Shown here: piece after piece, positions 1 to 12,375 of the stretch
Position numbering within the stretch: position 1 is the stretch's first letter
Layout of the letters: each line of letters opens with the position of its first letter
Source of the DNA: Chrysaora quinquecirrha
Lineage: Eukaryota > Cnidaria > Scyphozoa > Semaeostomeae > Pelagiidae
DNA: 64,000 nt
Direction of reading: 5' to 3'
Assembly (NCBI GenBank): GCA_014526335.1
Contig: JACTAT010000037.1
Location: forward strand, 13,096,139 to 13,160,138
Translations under genes and position numbers: made by a program
The notes under the pieces: generated by a model
What the model was told of the DNA's origin: nothing
Databases searched by the model: none
The model's input: only the letters and a program-made list of their open reading frames with translations

Positions 1-776
1 ATCACACGCTACCCTGCCGGAGCACATGAGAGACGAAGGTACACATGTGTGATGGCAAAGTTTAGGATATATTTATAAAAGAAGAACTGGAACTCAAATG
101 TTATAGTTCACGACAACCGACGATCTATAGACTTAGTCATCTTTTAACATCATCGTGATCAACACACGCTGTAGAAAGACACTTAAACCTTCCCCAGGGG
201 GGTACTCATTTGTTTTGACGTACGGGGACATGCCGCCGAACAGGGCATCGTTTTCAGATTTTCACCTCCAGGACCGGGTATCACTTTTCTTCTTCTGACA
301 GGGTGACAGGACAGGGTCTTGCTTTTCTTTGTTTGACGCTGCAACCCACCGCAACAGATCGATGTTGTATAATTCAGACAATATGAATAGCTAAATTTGC
401 ATTTCTGGTGGAATTCCTTTCAAGGCAAAGCACGGTTCATCCTGGCATCATCAGAAACCTTTTCCGAGTAATTGTGTGAAAGAAAACTCCCGTACAGAGT
501 ATCATTGTTAGGAGCAGACGCTAGGACAGGGTTTCTTGTTATTAAAATTCGACTCCAGGACAGGGTGACTTTGGCAATTTTCTGGTGGGACGTCCCCGTA
601 TATCGGTACAAATCACCGGACCATTTTGGAGGGTTGGGAAAAATCCTCAATGACAAAATATAAGGGTAACCACTAGGGTATTACATGCATAAAATCACAT
701 GTTTTCATCTGAATTGAAAAACTTTAAAAAATCTTAATTTATTTCATAAAATTTCAATTTTCCTGCATCCTTGAGC
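1..776. other. Intergenic, no gene seen
   Basis: I see no convincing coding region here. The stretch at 240-600 contains loosely repeated 'ggacagggt' phrases, which suggests an old, degraded repeat. The two short overlapping open frames at 420-663 lie on opposite strands and have no recognisable protein features. Confidence 0.5.
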
Positions 777-1146
777 TACACGTTCTTTTTATAAGGAACC
801 TTAACGCTGAGTTGAGGCTGGAGTTCCTTAATTTTTCAACAGAATGAGGCTGAAGTTCCATATGCTGTTCCTTTTCATGAGATATGTGTGAATACTAATT
901 TTTACAGCAAATTCATATAAACTTGCTTCATTTTCTAACTTTCAATATAAATGGAGTCTTTTTTGGAAGAACGATGTGAAATACATGATTATTCTGCTAT
1001 TTTTTTGCACAAATCTTCTTGTTCTTGAAAAAAATTATTCTTAGTTTTTCATCCGAGCCTCGGCAGTTCCTAAAAATTCCTTAATTTTTTTGTGAACTTT
1101 CAGCTTCGAGTTCCTTATAAAGGTGTTCCTTATAAAAAAACGTGTA
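777..1146. mobile_element. TA-flanked MITE, ATAAG-TIR family, copy 1
   Basis: A 370-bp inverted-repeat element. It opens TACACGTTCTTTTTATAAGG and closes with the mirror form CCTTATAAAAAAACGTGTA. The TA at each end and the short T-rich inverted termini suggest a Tc1/mariner-type non-autonomous element. The inside has repeated 'gttcctta' phrases and no coding capacity. It ends 24 bp downstream of the stop codon of the 1170-8917 gene, so it may lie in that gene's 3' untranslated region. Confidence 0.7.
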
Positions 1147-1169
1147 TTTTATCAACGCGAAAGAAAGGA

Positions 1170-4100
1170 CTAACGGTTGGCAGCAGCACTTTTTAAGACG
1201 ACAACACTTTGGTACGTTGCATGAGATAATTTAGCAAGAAGCATTAGAACGAACGCTATACAAGCCACTACTGGAAAAACAACCATTGTAACAACCTCAA
1301 TGTAGTCACATGCAGAAATGATACCTGAAAGAGGCCCATAGATCATTGTACCTCCCACATAAATATATGCATGCAAGGAATTAATGATTCCACTAACGCA
1401 TAAAAATAAAATGAAAATAATATTGATCATATTTAGGAATTTGCCATGAAATGGTTGCATGGCAATGTTAAGAAATGCAATTAGAACAGTCAGAAAAAGC
1501 ATCAACATGGCTTTAAGAACTGGATTTATTACAAATGCATGGCAAGAAAGAAGAAGTAACCTTTGAAAAATTAATGCTGGCTCCCATGTTATTCCTCTTG
1601 TGTTCTTACCATTTGACCTGAAAGAACCACACAAAACATGCATCAATTTGTCCTTTAATTTCTTCACGGTATCTTCGGTTTCATTCGGTCTGTTTATCGA
1701 TTCTGGAATCAAAACATCCCAAGGAAAATATTCATCAGAACCTTGCTCAGTAGATTTCCAATCAGCATCTAGTTTCAAAGTGGGTTTCTTGAAGATTGAA
1801 TAAATGAGGAAAACCAAAGGGAATGCCAATGCCAGATAAAACCCTTGTATGGATAAAGCATTTCGTTCCAGGTATTTTGGAGCGGCATACAATGCGTAAA
1901 CAAGAGGTAATGTCCATGCAAAGACAAATGCCAATGCAGCGTATTGCCAAGATTGATAACAATTGATGCTTCCATCAATGAACAGGATCTTCGTCCCATC
2001 TGCAAGTGATACACATGTAAGCAATGAGAATACATGAGATGTCATTGTCGAATATCCAAGAAGTATGATTTGTAGTATTGTTACAAGAAGACGGTCATTG
2101 AATGACTTGATGTACTTTGCAAATGAATACCGTTTCATGAAATATCTGGTAGTGGTACATACTGCAAATAGAATAGCAGCAACACAAAGCATGACCATCG
2201 GGAAAAACGACTTCAGTATTGTTTTGTGTAATGTTGACGAATTGGCAATTGCACATCCGAAACTTGCAAGTTCTGAGTTGTTTGGCTCTAAGTTAAAAAT
2301 GTTTAAAAGTACTTGATGAAGATGGTCAACAATGTTCAAATTAATCTGCGATTTGTAAACAATGAGCAAAGCGTTCATTTGGTAATAGAAAAAGATTATT
2401 TTTATTAAACCAACAGATATGGAATTGTTGAAATTTTGTTTTTCCTCGTTTTCATTGATATTCTGAATCATTTTCTCGCTTGACGAACGTGGTTGATTTT
2501 CATTTGATTTAGCTTCTTCATCATTCATCAGGAAATCGTTTTCTTCCATTTCGTCTCTATTATTAACGTGTAACTGTGAAGAAGATGACGCCATTTTGAA
2601 CCATTTCGCCAGTCCTTTAGGTGTCATCATACGAAAAAGAAATTTGAAGATATCTTGAATAAATGCAATTAAACCAACCAAGACAACAGCCAGTGTTACA
2701 TAAGTTGCCCAAAATTTCACTCTGTTGCATTCCTTGTTGCTTGTGCACTCATTTGTAAAAATATTTTGTGCATAACCAGACTTACATTGGCCACACAGTG
2801 TCCCCTGTCTATTCCCGTGACAAGCATCAAGTGTATTGCATTCATCTTCATTTTGGCAGCAGTATCCAGGGGGGCAACTGGTGATATGGACAAGACCCCG
2901 TTGTTTGTAGCCCCAGAAATTTTGTTTTGGTAGAATATTCCTGTCACAGACACCTCCGAACGGGCATGACTGACATTTAACATAGTGAAGTTTGGTTTTG
3001 TTGTCCCTGAAATTACTTATCATTCCATGCGCATGGTCTATACTGTAGGTTTTCTCAGGGCATGAAGAACAACTAATACTTGTCGTGTTTGTTGCTCGCT
3101 TTTGGTATTGAAATTTAATATTCGATCCAGTTGGACATACGAAGAGTGGTTTAACACGTCCTGTAACAATAGATTTGGAGTTCGCAAGGAAGATCTTTCT
3201 CTCGTTTTTCCTCGAAATTGGTAAGACTATATTCATTCCATCCAGTATAAGTTTTTTAGAGAAAGACTGCCAGATACTTGATTCGGATGTGTCTCTTTTA
3301 GATTTGGCTTGAAACACTGTGTTAGTAACTACTATTTGTTTGCATTGAAAAGCATGGACAGATCCCCCAAAGCATGCAGCAGTGTTATCTGTAAACGTAG
3401 AATCGATGATCGTCAGTTTCGTGGCTTTGCCCGCAAATGCTCCACCAGAACCACTCATCCCCATGTCCCCACACATCCCCTTTACTTCTGCGCTATTGTT
3501 GATAAACGTGCAATTACGTACCTCGACTTCATTTATATTGAAAAATAGTGCGCCCCCTTCCATTCCAGTGTTTCCGAGGAATTCCGTGTTTTGAACGAGC
3601 ACTTTAACTTCACCCTGTAGCTCCATAACCGCAGCACTAGCTGATGCTGTGATGTCCCAAAATCGCGTCCGATCAATAGAAATGTTGCTTTCAATATGTT
3701 TTGGAGCATTTCCAGTTATTAAGCTAATACAAGGGTATACGCTTGTGTATTTGCTGTCTGACTGTACAACAGTTTCGTTTAATGTTATCTTCAATTTTTT
3801 TATTCCTTTATATGGATGACATTTATTCAAAGGCACATTCAGAAGGTATGCTGAGTTTTGGAACATTGAGTTAAGTATTTTAATTTCGAGGTCATGCGGA
3901 CAGTACGGCGGTAGGAGATGGACTTTGACAAATCCGATATCTGCATGTCCGTCACTATTAAACGAGCAATTTTTTATCATTATTGAAGCTAAACCAATTC
4001 TTATGTTAACAATACCAGCAAGATTGCTACTACTGCTACTTTTGGGTTCAGTTTTTGAATCAATTTCAAAATGGCAATCTTCAACATCTATGGCAAATTT

Positions 4101-7100
4101 CGACGAGACGTTTCTCTTGTTACTGACAAGCACGAGAGGGAGGTTATAAAAATCGAGGTTCAAAACAGAAATTTTCACAAACTTTTCTACTTTTCCTTTT
4201 TTTTGGACATAACTTCTTGGATTGACAAAATATTGCAGTCCCCATTTCTGCTCTTTAGTTGGGCGTATTCTTGCCTTGCCATTGTATGAAGTGAAAGTAA
4301 GATTCAGAGCAAGCACATCAATAGTACTTGCTATTAAAACATCTCCAGCACTGGCATCAATTTTTATTACATCATTTGACTTCGCTATATGATTATAAAT
4401 AGGATAACCAATTCCGTTGCAAGGATTTTTCAGCGTCCCACACGATCTCTGGTCTTTTCCGACTGGTGAAACAAATATGTCTTTCGAATAAGTACCTGCA
4501 GAGAATAAAGAAAACTAAATAACATGTTTCTCCCAATAGAAGCCTTAAGCCTTAAGCCTTAAGTATCAACAATATTAATGCAACACCTTGACGCAAATAA
4601 AACCCCCTCTACTAAATATCTTACTCTAATTAACGCCTTCCTCTAACAATTACAACTCAATAATAAACGCCTCCCTCCACTAAACGCCTCTCTCAACTAA
4701 ACGATTCCCTCAAATAAACGCTTATCAATAATAAACGCCTCCCTGCACAAAACACCTCCCAAACGACTCCCTCGAATAAACGCTTCTCTCTACTAAACAA
4801 CTCCCTCCAATAAACGCCTCTCTGTAATAAACGACTCCCTCGAATAAACGCCTCCCTCCACAAAACACCTCCCAAATGACGCCCTCGAATAAACGCTTCT
4901 CTCTACTAAACAACTCCCTCGAATAAACGCTTCTCAATAATAAACGCCTCCCTCCAATAAACGCCTCTCTGTAATAAACGACTCCCTCGAATAAACGTTT
5001 ATCAATAATAAACGCCTCCCTGTACAAAACACCTCCCAAACGACTCCCTCGAATAAACGCTTCTCTCTACTAAAAAACTCCCTCGAATAAACGCTTCTCA
5101 ATAATAAACGCCTCCCTCCAATAAACGCCTCTCTGTAATAAACGACTCCCTCGAATAAACGCCTCCCTGCACAAAACACCTCCCAAACGACTCCCTCCAA
5201 TAAACGCTTCTCTCTACTAAACGACTCCCTCGAATAAACGTTTATCAATAATAAACGCCTCCCTGTACAAAACACCTCCCAAACGACTCCCTCGAATAAA
5301 CGCTTCTCTCTACTAAAAAACTCCCTCGAATAAACGCTTCTCAATAATAAACGCCTCCCTCCAATAAACGCCTCTCTGTAATAAACGACTCCCTCGAATA
5401 AACGCCTCCCTGCACAAAACACCTCCCAAACGACTCCCTCCAATAAACGCTTCTCTCTACTAAACGACTCCCTCGAATAAACGCCTCCCTCCACAAAACA
5501 CCTCCCAAATGACGCCCTCGAATAAACGCTTCTCTCTACTAAACAACTCCCTCGAATAAACGCTTCTCAATAATAAACGCCTCCCTCCAATAAACGCCTC
5601 TCTGTAATAAACGACTCCCTCGAATAAACGCTTATCAATAATAAACGCCTCCCTGCACAAAACACCTCCCAAACGACTCCCTCGAATAAACGCTTCTCTC
5701 TACTAAAAAACTCCCTCGAATAAACGCTTCTCAATAATAAACGCCTCCCTCCAATAAACGCCTCTCTGTAATAAACGACTCCCTCGAATAAACGCCTCCC
5801 TCCACAAAACACCTCCCAAATGACGCCCTCGAATAAACGCTTCTCTCTACTAAACAACTCCCTCGAATAAACGCTTCTCAATAATAAACGCCTCCCTCCA
5901 ATAAACGCCTCTCTGTACTAAACGATTCCCTCGAATAAACGCTTCTCGATAATAAACGCCTCCCTCCACGAAACACCTCTCTACTACTAAACGACTCCCT
6001 CGAATAAACGCTTCTCGATAATAAACGCCTCCCTCCACTAAACGCCTCTCTGTACTAAACGACTCCCTCGAATAAACGCTTCTCAATAATAAATGCCTCC
6101 CTCCACTAAACGTCTCTCTCTACTAAACGATTCCCTCAAATAAACGCTCATCAATAATAAACGCCTCCTTCCACTAAACACCTCCCAAACGACTCCCTCG
6201 AATAAACGCCTTTCTAGAATAAACGCCTCCCTCCACAAACGCCTCTCTCTGCTACACAACTCCCTCGAATAAATGCTTCTCAATAATAAACGCCTCCTTC
6301 CACCAAACATCTCCCAAACGACTCCCTCGAATAAACGCTTCGCTATAATAAACGCCCCACTCTAACAAAAATTTCCCTCTAATAGACACCTCCCTCCACT
6401 AAACACCTCCCTCTTCCAGACGACTCCCTCGAATAAACGCTTCTCTATAATAAACGCCTCCCTTCACTGAACGTTTTTAGTTTTCTTCAATTTCCCATCC
6501 TCTTGTATAGGGTCTTGGTAATCATACCACAGAATAATTAGCTTCCCTGGCAGAAGAGTTTGAGGCTGCAGAGTACAGAGTACAGTGATCAAAACCCATG
6601 TTTCGGGAATTTCAGGGCCAAAAAACCTGCCGGACCCATACTTGACAAAAAAATACCGTCAGCCGGGTTAAGCCTCGTTATGATTGCTCAAAGTCGTCAT
6701 AATACTGTATAATTGTCAACCAATTTCCCATGGAGAATCACTAATTAAGCAAAGTAATCTTTTAGTACACTCTTTTTTAATATAAGAACCAGGAAATTTT
6801 GATCGAGGCTGGCTGTTCTTAAATTTTTGCCGTTTTTGAGGTTGAAATGTTCTTAATCTGTTCTTAATTCCTTGGTTACTAAGAAAACTATATTTTTCAA
6901 TGAATGTCTGGGGTGGTACTAGGTTTGTGCGAAAATGCAGCATTCTTGTCTTTATCTTTGTTTGCTTGCTTTTTACGTTCAGTCTGACTGTCTTACTTAC
7001 ATAGTTAGCTGATAATCTTAGGGCTTTTGAAAAGGCCAGCTTCAGATTGTTCTTAATTTGCTCTTAAAATCTAGGCAAATTCCAGGCTCGCGTTCTTATA

Positions 7101-8917
7101 AAATGGTTCTTATAAAAAAAGAGTGTAATCGATCAAAGTAAATTTTTAGCGATTCACTCATTAAGAAGACAAGATAGCAGATTCCTGCAGAGCAGACAGC
7201 TCCTTATTATCAAGGTATCAAGTGAACCGTTAACGATTAAGTGAATCGTTAAAGTTCTACCTACCATATCGATATCGTTATCGTTTTGCGTTGCGTTATC
7301 GTTATCGTTATCGTTATCGTCATCGTTTTTCAGGGGCCAGGTCGAAAACGCGGAACTCTCGGAAGTCTCGGAAATCTCGGAACGGAAAAAATTGCGCAAA
7401 AGCTCCCAGTTCCGTGTTTTCGAGTACAGCTCACCTCTACTCGAAAACGCGGAACTACATAAAAACCATATTTACGATATAAAAAACCCAGTTCCGTGTT
7501 TTCGAGTACAGCTCACCTCTACTCGAAAACGCGGAACTACATAAAAAACAATATTTACGATATAAAAAAACCCAGTTCCGTGTTTTCGAGTACAGCTCAC
7601 CTCTACTCGAAAACGCGGAACTACATAAAAACCATATTTACGATGTAAAAAACCCAGTTCCGTGTTTTCGAGTACAGCTCACCTCTACTCGAAAACGCGG
7701 AACTACATAAAAACAATATTTACGATATAAAAACCAAGTTCCGTGTTTTCGAGTACAGCTCACCTCTACTCGAAAACGCGGAACTACATAAAAACCATAT
7801 TTACGATGTAAAAAACCCAGTTCCGTGTTTTCGAGTACAGCTCACCTCTACTCGAAAACGCGGAACTACATAAAAACAATATTTACGATATAAAAAACCA
7901 AGTTCCGTGTTTTCGAGTACAGCTCACCTCTACTCGAAAACGCGGAACTACATAAAAACCATATTTACGATGTAAAAAACCCAGTTCCGTGTTTTCGAGT
8001 ACAGCTCACCTCTACTCGAAAACGCGGAACTACATAAAAAACAATATTTACGATATAAAAAACCAAGTTCCGTGTTTTCGAGTACAGCTCACCTCTACTC
8101 GAAAACGCGGAACTACATAAAAACCATATTTACGATGTAAAAAACCCAGTTCCGTGTTTTCGAGTACAGCTCACCTCTACTCGAAAACGCGGAACTACAT
8201 AAAACAATATTTACGATATAAAAACCCAGTTCCGTGTTTTCGAGTACAGCTCACCTCTACTCGAAAACGCGGAACTACATAAAACCATATTTACGATGTA
8301 AAAAACCCAGTTCCGTGTTTTCGAGTACAGCTCACCTCTACTCGAAAACGCGGAACTACATAAAAACCAATATTTACGATATAAAAAACCCAGTTCCGTG
8401 TTTTCGAGTACAGCTCACCTCTACTCGAAAACGCGGAACTACATAAAAACAATATTTACGATATAAAAAACCCAGTTCCGCGTTTTCGAGTAGAGGTGAG
8501 CTGTACTCGAAAACACGGAACTGGGTTTTATCGTCGTAAATATGGTTTTATGTAGTTCCGCGTTTTCGAGTAGAGGTGAGCTGTACTGAAAACACGGAAC
8601 TGGGTTTTTTATATCGTAAATATTGTTTTTATGTAGTTCCGCGTTTTCGAGTAGAGGTGAGCTGTACTCGAAAACACGGAACTGGGAGCTTTTGCGCAAT
8701 TTTTTCCGTTCCGAGATTTCCGAGATTTCCGAGAGTTCCGCGTTTTCGACCTGGCCTTTTTCAGGCAAATTTTTATGGCTAGGCCTATGCAAATCCAAAA
8801 TGTGCAATAATTGAAGACAATAAATTCAAACAAAAGTCGTGTGAAATTGATACACCTACCTGCTACGAGCAAAATAAGAACACTGAACAACATGAATCGG
8901 TTTGTAAACTGATACAT
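1170..8917 (-). CDS. Secreted-type beta-helix, multi-pass membrane protein (2 exons)
   Basis: Exons 8860-8917 and 1170-4495 join in phase at GT/AG sites, giving 3384 coding bases: 1127 residues plus a stop. Exon 1 encodes the start Met and a hydrophobic signal peptide (about 20 residues, core MLFSVLILLVAG). Exon 2 begins TYSKDIFVSPVGKDQRSCG. About 350 residues then show right-handed parallel beta-helix character: recurring N-C-x-F and N-T-x-F turns and Gly-rich steps such as SGSGGAFAG and CFGGSVHAF. A Cys-rich stalk with paired cysteines and an EGF-like part (CPPGYCCQNEDEC) follows. Several hydrophobic membrane segments fill the last ~500 residues, with a Ser/Glu-rich linker after the first. 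The architecture resembles expanded cnidarian/sponge surface proteins of unknown function. A receptor or adhesion role is inferred only. No frameshift is seen, so the gene looks live. Confidence 0.82.
4570..6470. repeat. Minisatellite, AATAAACGCCTCCCTC-type units
   Basis: About 1.9 kb of tandem units of roughly 16-18 bp, each a variant of 'aataaacgcctccctc'. They are grouped into a longer order: the block starting 'cgactccctcgaataaacgc' near 5041 recurs 242 bp later near 5283. The array lies in the intron of the 1170-8917 gene. Long open frames on the minus strand (reading REAFI, EGVVWEVF and similar) come from the repeat and are not genes. Confidence 0.9.
6766..7127. mobile_element. TA-flanked MITE, ATAAG-TIR family, copy 2
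   Basis: A 362-bp element opening TACACTCTTTTTTAATATAA and closing CTTATAAAAAAAGAGTGTA. The interior carries many 'gttctta' phrases and is close in sequence to the copies at 60075-60411 and 48733-49500 (inverted). It lies in the intron of the beta-helix protein gene and does not encode protein. Confidence 0.75.
7270..7325. repeat. (CGTTAT)n microsatellite
   Basis: A short run of 'cgttat' hexamers directly beside the left end of the 7335-8756 element. It may have been the target region for that insertion. Confidence 0.75.
7335..8756. mobile_element. Mutator-like MITE with internal hairpin satellite
   Basis: This 1422-bp element is bounded by a perfect 9-bp direct repeat TTTTTCAGG (7326-7334 and 8757-8765). 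Inverted termini begin GGCCAGGTCGAAAACGCGGA and extend about 95 bp with few mismatches. A 9-bp target duplication plus long TIRs is the signature of Mutator-type elements. The inside is a tandem array of units of about 90 bp. Each unit is itself a palindrome (AGTTCCGTGTTTTCGAGTA, a short loop, then the reverse complement). Most units face one way, but the last few (about 8465-8690) are flipped. There is no transposase. It sits in the intron of the beta-helix protein gene. Confidence 0.85.
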
Positions 8918-9600
8918 TTTTGGTCATGCTCTTATACCAGACTGAATAAAATCAATTTTCATTTTTATGAATGCTGCAGGCTGCCGGAACAGGTTCCAAA
9001 GAAGATTACACATTTCTTTCTTGTGCAAATTAGCTTGATGACTTAACCTTAAACATATTTGTTATTTATATGACAATAGTACGCATCACTATGTTCTCTG
9101 TCTCGTCGTCCTGGCTGTGGTTTGTCTTTTGAATAATACTGTACTTTGGAGGTTAACCTACAGTATATTGTCATCATCTAAATTTGATTTGTATTTCGTT
9201 TTTCGAGCATATTACCAAACCTCGTACATTAGTTCCGAAAATAACCAGTGTGGCATGCATGGTAACCAAAACTGCGTTGGACATACAAAGCAGATTTTGA
9301 CGTAGGGTCACATGTCAAACACTGGTGGTTCGCAAAATAAGGTCTTGCGTTCTCAAAAAAAATGACCAAAACAACACAACCAGACACAAACAACATCACA
9401 GAATACAATAAAAGTAAGAGCTGAAGAAGAAACAGAAAAACTAAAATACAATAACCAATTGTATCAAAAAAATTTCAATAAACGAAGGTTACTAGCGCCA
9501 TTATGAATTAGGTGAAAATTTTGCCATAATGGCGGCTCGCAGCAAAAACAAAAACAAGCCGCAGGTTTGAAAATTCATGAAAATTAGTTGAAACAAGGAA
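8918..9600. other. Upstream flank of the beta-helix gene
   Basis: No coding signal is seen. This stretch should hold the promoter of the minus-strand gene starting at 8917, but I recognise no clear core element. It is AT-rich with an A-rich tract at 9350-9480. Confidence 0.4.
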
Positions 9601-9619
9601 TTCGAATGAACACCCGGGG

Positions 9620-11850
9620 TAATGTCTGTGCAGTACAGTGGAGGCTGTGCAGTACAGTGGAGGCTGTTCAGTACAGTGGAGGGATAACATGATGCGTGTG
9701 GGGGGATAACATTGAGTACAGTGGAGGCTGTTCAGTACAGCGGAGGGATAACATTGAGTACAGTGGAGGTTGTGCAGTACAGTGGAGGGATAACATCAGT
9801 ACAGTGGAGGGATAACATGATGCATGTGGGGGGATAACATCAGTACAGTGGAGGCTGTTCAGTACTGTGGAGGGATAACATCAGTACAGTGGAGGGATAA
9901 CATGATGCGTGTGGGGGGATAACATTGAGTACAGTGGAGGCTGTTCAGTACAGCGGAGGGATAACATCAGTACAGTGGAGGCTGTGCAGTACTGTGGAGG
10001 GATAACATCAGTACAGTGGAGGGATAACATGATGCATGTGGGGGGATAACATCAGTACAGTGGAGGCTGTTCAGTACTGTGGAGGGATAACATCAGTACA
10101 GTGGAGGGATAACATGATGCGTGTGGGGGGATAACATTGAGTACAGTGGAGGCTGTTCAGTACAGCGGAGGATAACATCAGTACAGTGGAGGCTGTTCAG
10201 TACTGTGGAGGGATAACATCAGTACAGTGGAGGGATAACATGATGCATGTGGGGATAACATCAGTACAGTGGAGGCTGTTCAGTACTGTGGAGGGATAAC
10301 ATCAGTACAGTGGAGGGATAACATGATGCGTGTGGGGGATAACATTGAGTACAGTGGAGGCTGTTCAGTACAGCGGAGGGATAACATCAGTACAGTGGAG
10401 GCTGTTCAGTACTGTGGGGGATAACATCAGTACAGTGGAGGGATAACATGATGCGTGTGGGGATAACATTGAGTACAGTGGAGGCTGTTCAGTACAGCGG
10501 AGGATAACATCAGTACAGTGGAGGCTGTTCAGTACTGTGGAGGGATAACATCAGTATAGTCGGAAGTTATGCCAAGATAAACATAAATGGACGAAGAATG
10601 TAAATCCTTTTTGCTTGAAGCTCCCTCAAAGAAAAGCAGTAGCCCAGCTACTTTGATTGTTATTTAGAAAGTTTGGAAGCTTGCCTAGGCTTGGAGAAGT
10701 TGAAAGATGATGGAGATCTCGATGAAGATCTTTCCAAAAAAGATCGTAAGTCAACATTTCGGTTATTGGCGAATGGCGATATCGATTTGCATTCTGAAAA
10801 TGAAGATTATGAAGATCGCACAGAAAATATTATTTCCGATGTGGTTGATAGGAATTAAACATCGTCTTGCTTCTCCATCCTTACGATCTTTTTTGGAAAG
10901 ATCTTCATCGAAATCTCCATCATCTTTCAACTTCTCCAAGCCTAGGCAAGCTTCCAAACTTTCTAAATAACAATCAAAGTAGCTTTTCGGGCTACTGCTT
11001 TTCTTTGAGGGAGCTTCAAGCAAAAGGATTTACCTTCTTCGTCCATTTATGTTTATCTTGGCATAACTTCAGACAAGTAAGAAAAAAAGGCCAATCCTTC
11101 ATTTCTCAGTCAATAAAACAACACAACAAAATAGCTTGTGGAAAGCAGCACGATGGCGCCATAACCTCCACTGTACTGATGTTATCCCTCCACAGTACTG
11201 AACAGCCTCCACTGTACTGATGTTATCCCTCCGCTGTACTGAACAGCCTCCACTGTACTCAATGTTATCCCCCCACACGCATCATGTTATCCCTCCACTG
11301 TACTGATGTTATCCCTCCACAGTACTGAACAGCCTCCACTGTACTGATGTTATCCCCCCACATGCATCATGTTATCCCTCCACTGTACTGATGTTATCCC
11401 CCACATGCATCATGTTATCCCTCCACTGTACTGATGTTATCCCTCCACAGTACTGAACAGCCTCCACTGTACTGATGTTATCCCCCCACATGCATCATGT
11501 TATCCCTCCACTGTACTGATGTTATCCCTCCACAGTACTGCACAGCCTCCACTGTACTGATGTTATCCCTCCGCTGTACTGAACAGCCTCCACTGTACTC
11601 AATGTTATCCCCCCACACGCATCATGTTATCCCTCCACTGTACTGATGCCCTCCACAGTACTGAACAGCCTCCACTGTACTGATGTTATCCCCCACAGTA
11701 CTGTACTGACACTGTACCTCCACTGTACTGATGTTATCCCTCCGCTGTACTGAACAGCCTCCACTGTACTCAATGTTATCCCCCACACGCATCATGTTAT
11801 CCCTCCACTGTACTGAACAGCCTCCACTGTACTGCACAGCCTCCACTGTA
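9620..11850. repeat. Foldback of two opposed minisatellite arrays
   Basis: On the left (9620-10560) units of 'cagtacagtggagggataacat' and 'cagtacagtggaggctgttc' alternate with 'gatgcgtgtggggggataac'. On the right (11160-11850) the reverse complement of the same units appears in the same higher-order pattern. Between them, 10560-10750 and about 10872-11075 are also inverted copies of each other, including 'ggaagttatgccaagataaa' and its mirror. The whole forms a ~2.2-kb inverted repeat with a ~110-bp centre. Both arms contain a coding-like segment (GLEKLKDDGD, then DEDLSKKDRK). Confidence 0.85.
10673..10858 (+). pseudogene. Coding-like fragment at the foldback centre
   Basis: The plus strand has an open frame reading EACLGLEKLKDDGD, DEDLSKKDRK and then an acidic tail ending IISDVVDRN and a stop. 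The first half is mirrored on the minus strand at about 10870-11020, preceded by PSKKSSSPKS. The composition (charged, low-complexity, helix-like) looks like protein rather than repeat. I do not recognise the family. It may be a fragment of a host gene or of a transposon protein captured when the foldback formed. Confidence 0.3.
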
Positions 11851-11861
11851 CTGTCAAGGCA

Positions 11862-12375
11862 AAATAGTCGGAGGCCTTGCCTCTTTAAAAAGGCCAAAAA
11901 CATCATTCCACAATCCCAACTAACCAACGTTTATCATGCCCTTATTGAAAGTCATATGAGATATGCAGATGTCATCTGGGGAGGTCTGTCTAACTCCAAA
12001 ATGGAGTCACTACAGCGCCTACAAGACAGGGCAATTACAATAATCGACACTGCCAGAATAAAGGATCACTGGTCGAAGAAACTTTTAACGACTCAACAAC
12101 TAGTAACGTTTCATCGATCAGTTATGACATATAAAATCACAAATAGACTATGTCCAGAAAACCTTTGGAACAAATTCCAACGAAGATCGCATTACTCTAG
12201 TTACAATACCAGATTTTGCAATAATCTTCAAATTCCAAAGTATAATCTGGAGTACTCCAAAAAGAGATTCTCTTACACAGCTCTAAAGGCTTGGAATGAA
12301 ATCCCTATGAACATTAGGGAGCTTCCTACCTTACACCAATTCAAAAAACATTTAAAGGATTATTTGACGAGCTGA
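11862..12375 (+). pseudogene. 5'-truncated LINE, C-terminus of reverse transcriptase ORF2
   Basis: About 165 residues ending in a stop at 12375. The motifs are those of the region after the reverse-transcriptase domain in CR1/L2/jockey-type non-LTR elements: the LIESHMRYADVIWG block, an LQRLQDRA helix, and a final FSYTALKAWNEIP ... LHQFKKHLKDYL stretch. The catalytic part is absent, so this is a dead, 5'-truncated copy, which is typical of LINE insertion. The fragment begins directly where the opposed minisatellite ends. Confidence 0.7.

Noticed and set aside
4693..6310. Overlapping minus-strand open frames of 60-186 codons with REAFI/EGVVWEVF repeats
   Set aside because: They are produced by the minisatellite; the same motif appears in several frames and there is no start context or splice evidence.
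7290..8920. Apparent CRISPR-like array of ~90-bp units with palindromes
   Set aside because: Units are near-identical throughout with no unique spacers, are bounded by TIRs and a target duplication, and the genome is animal. It is a satellite within a transposon.
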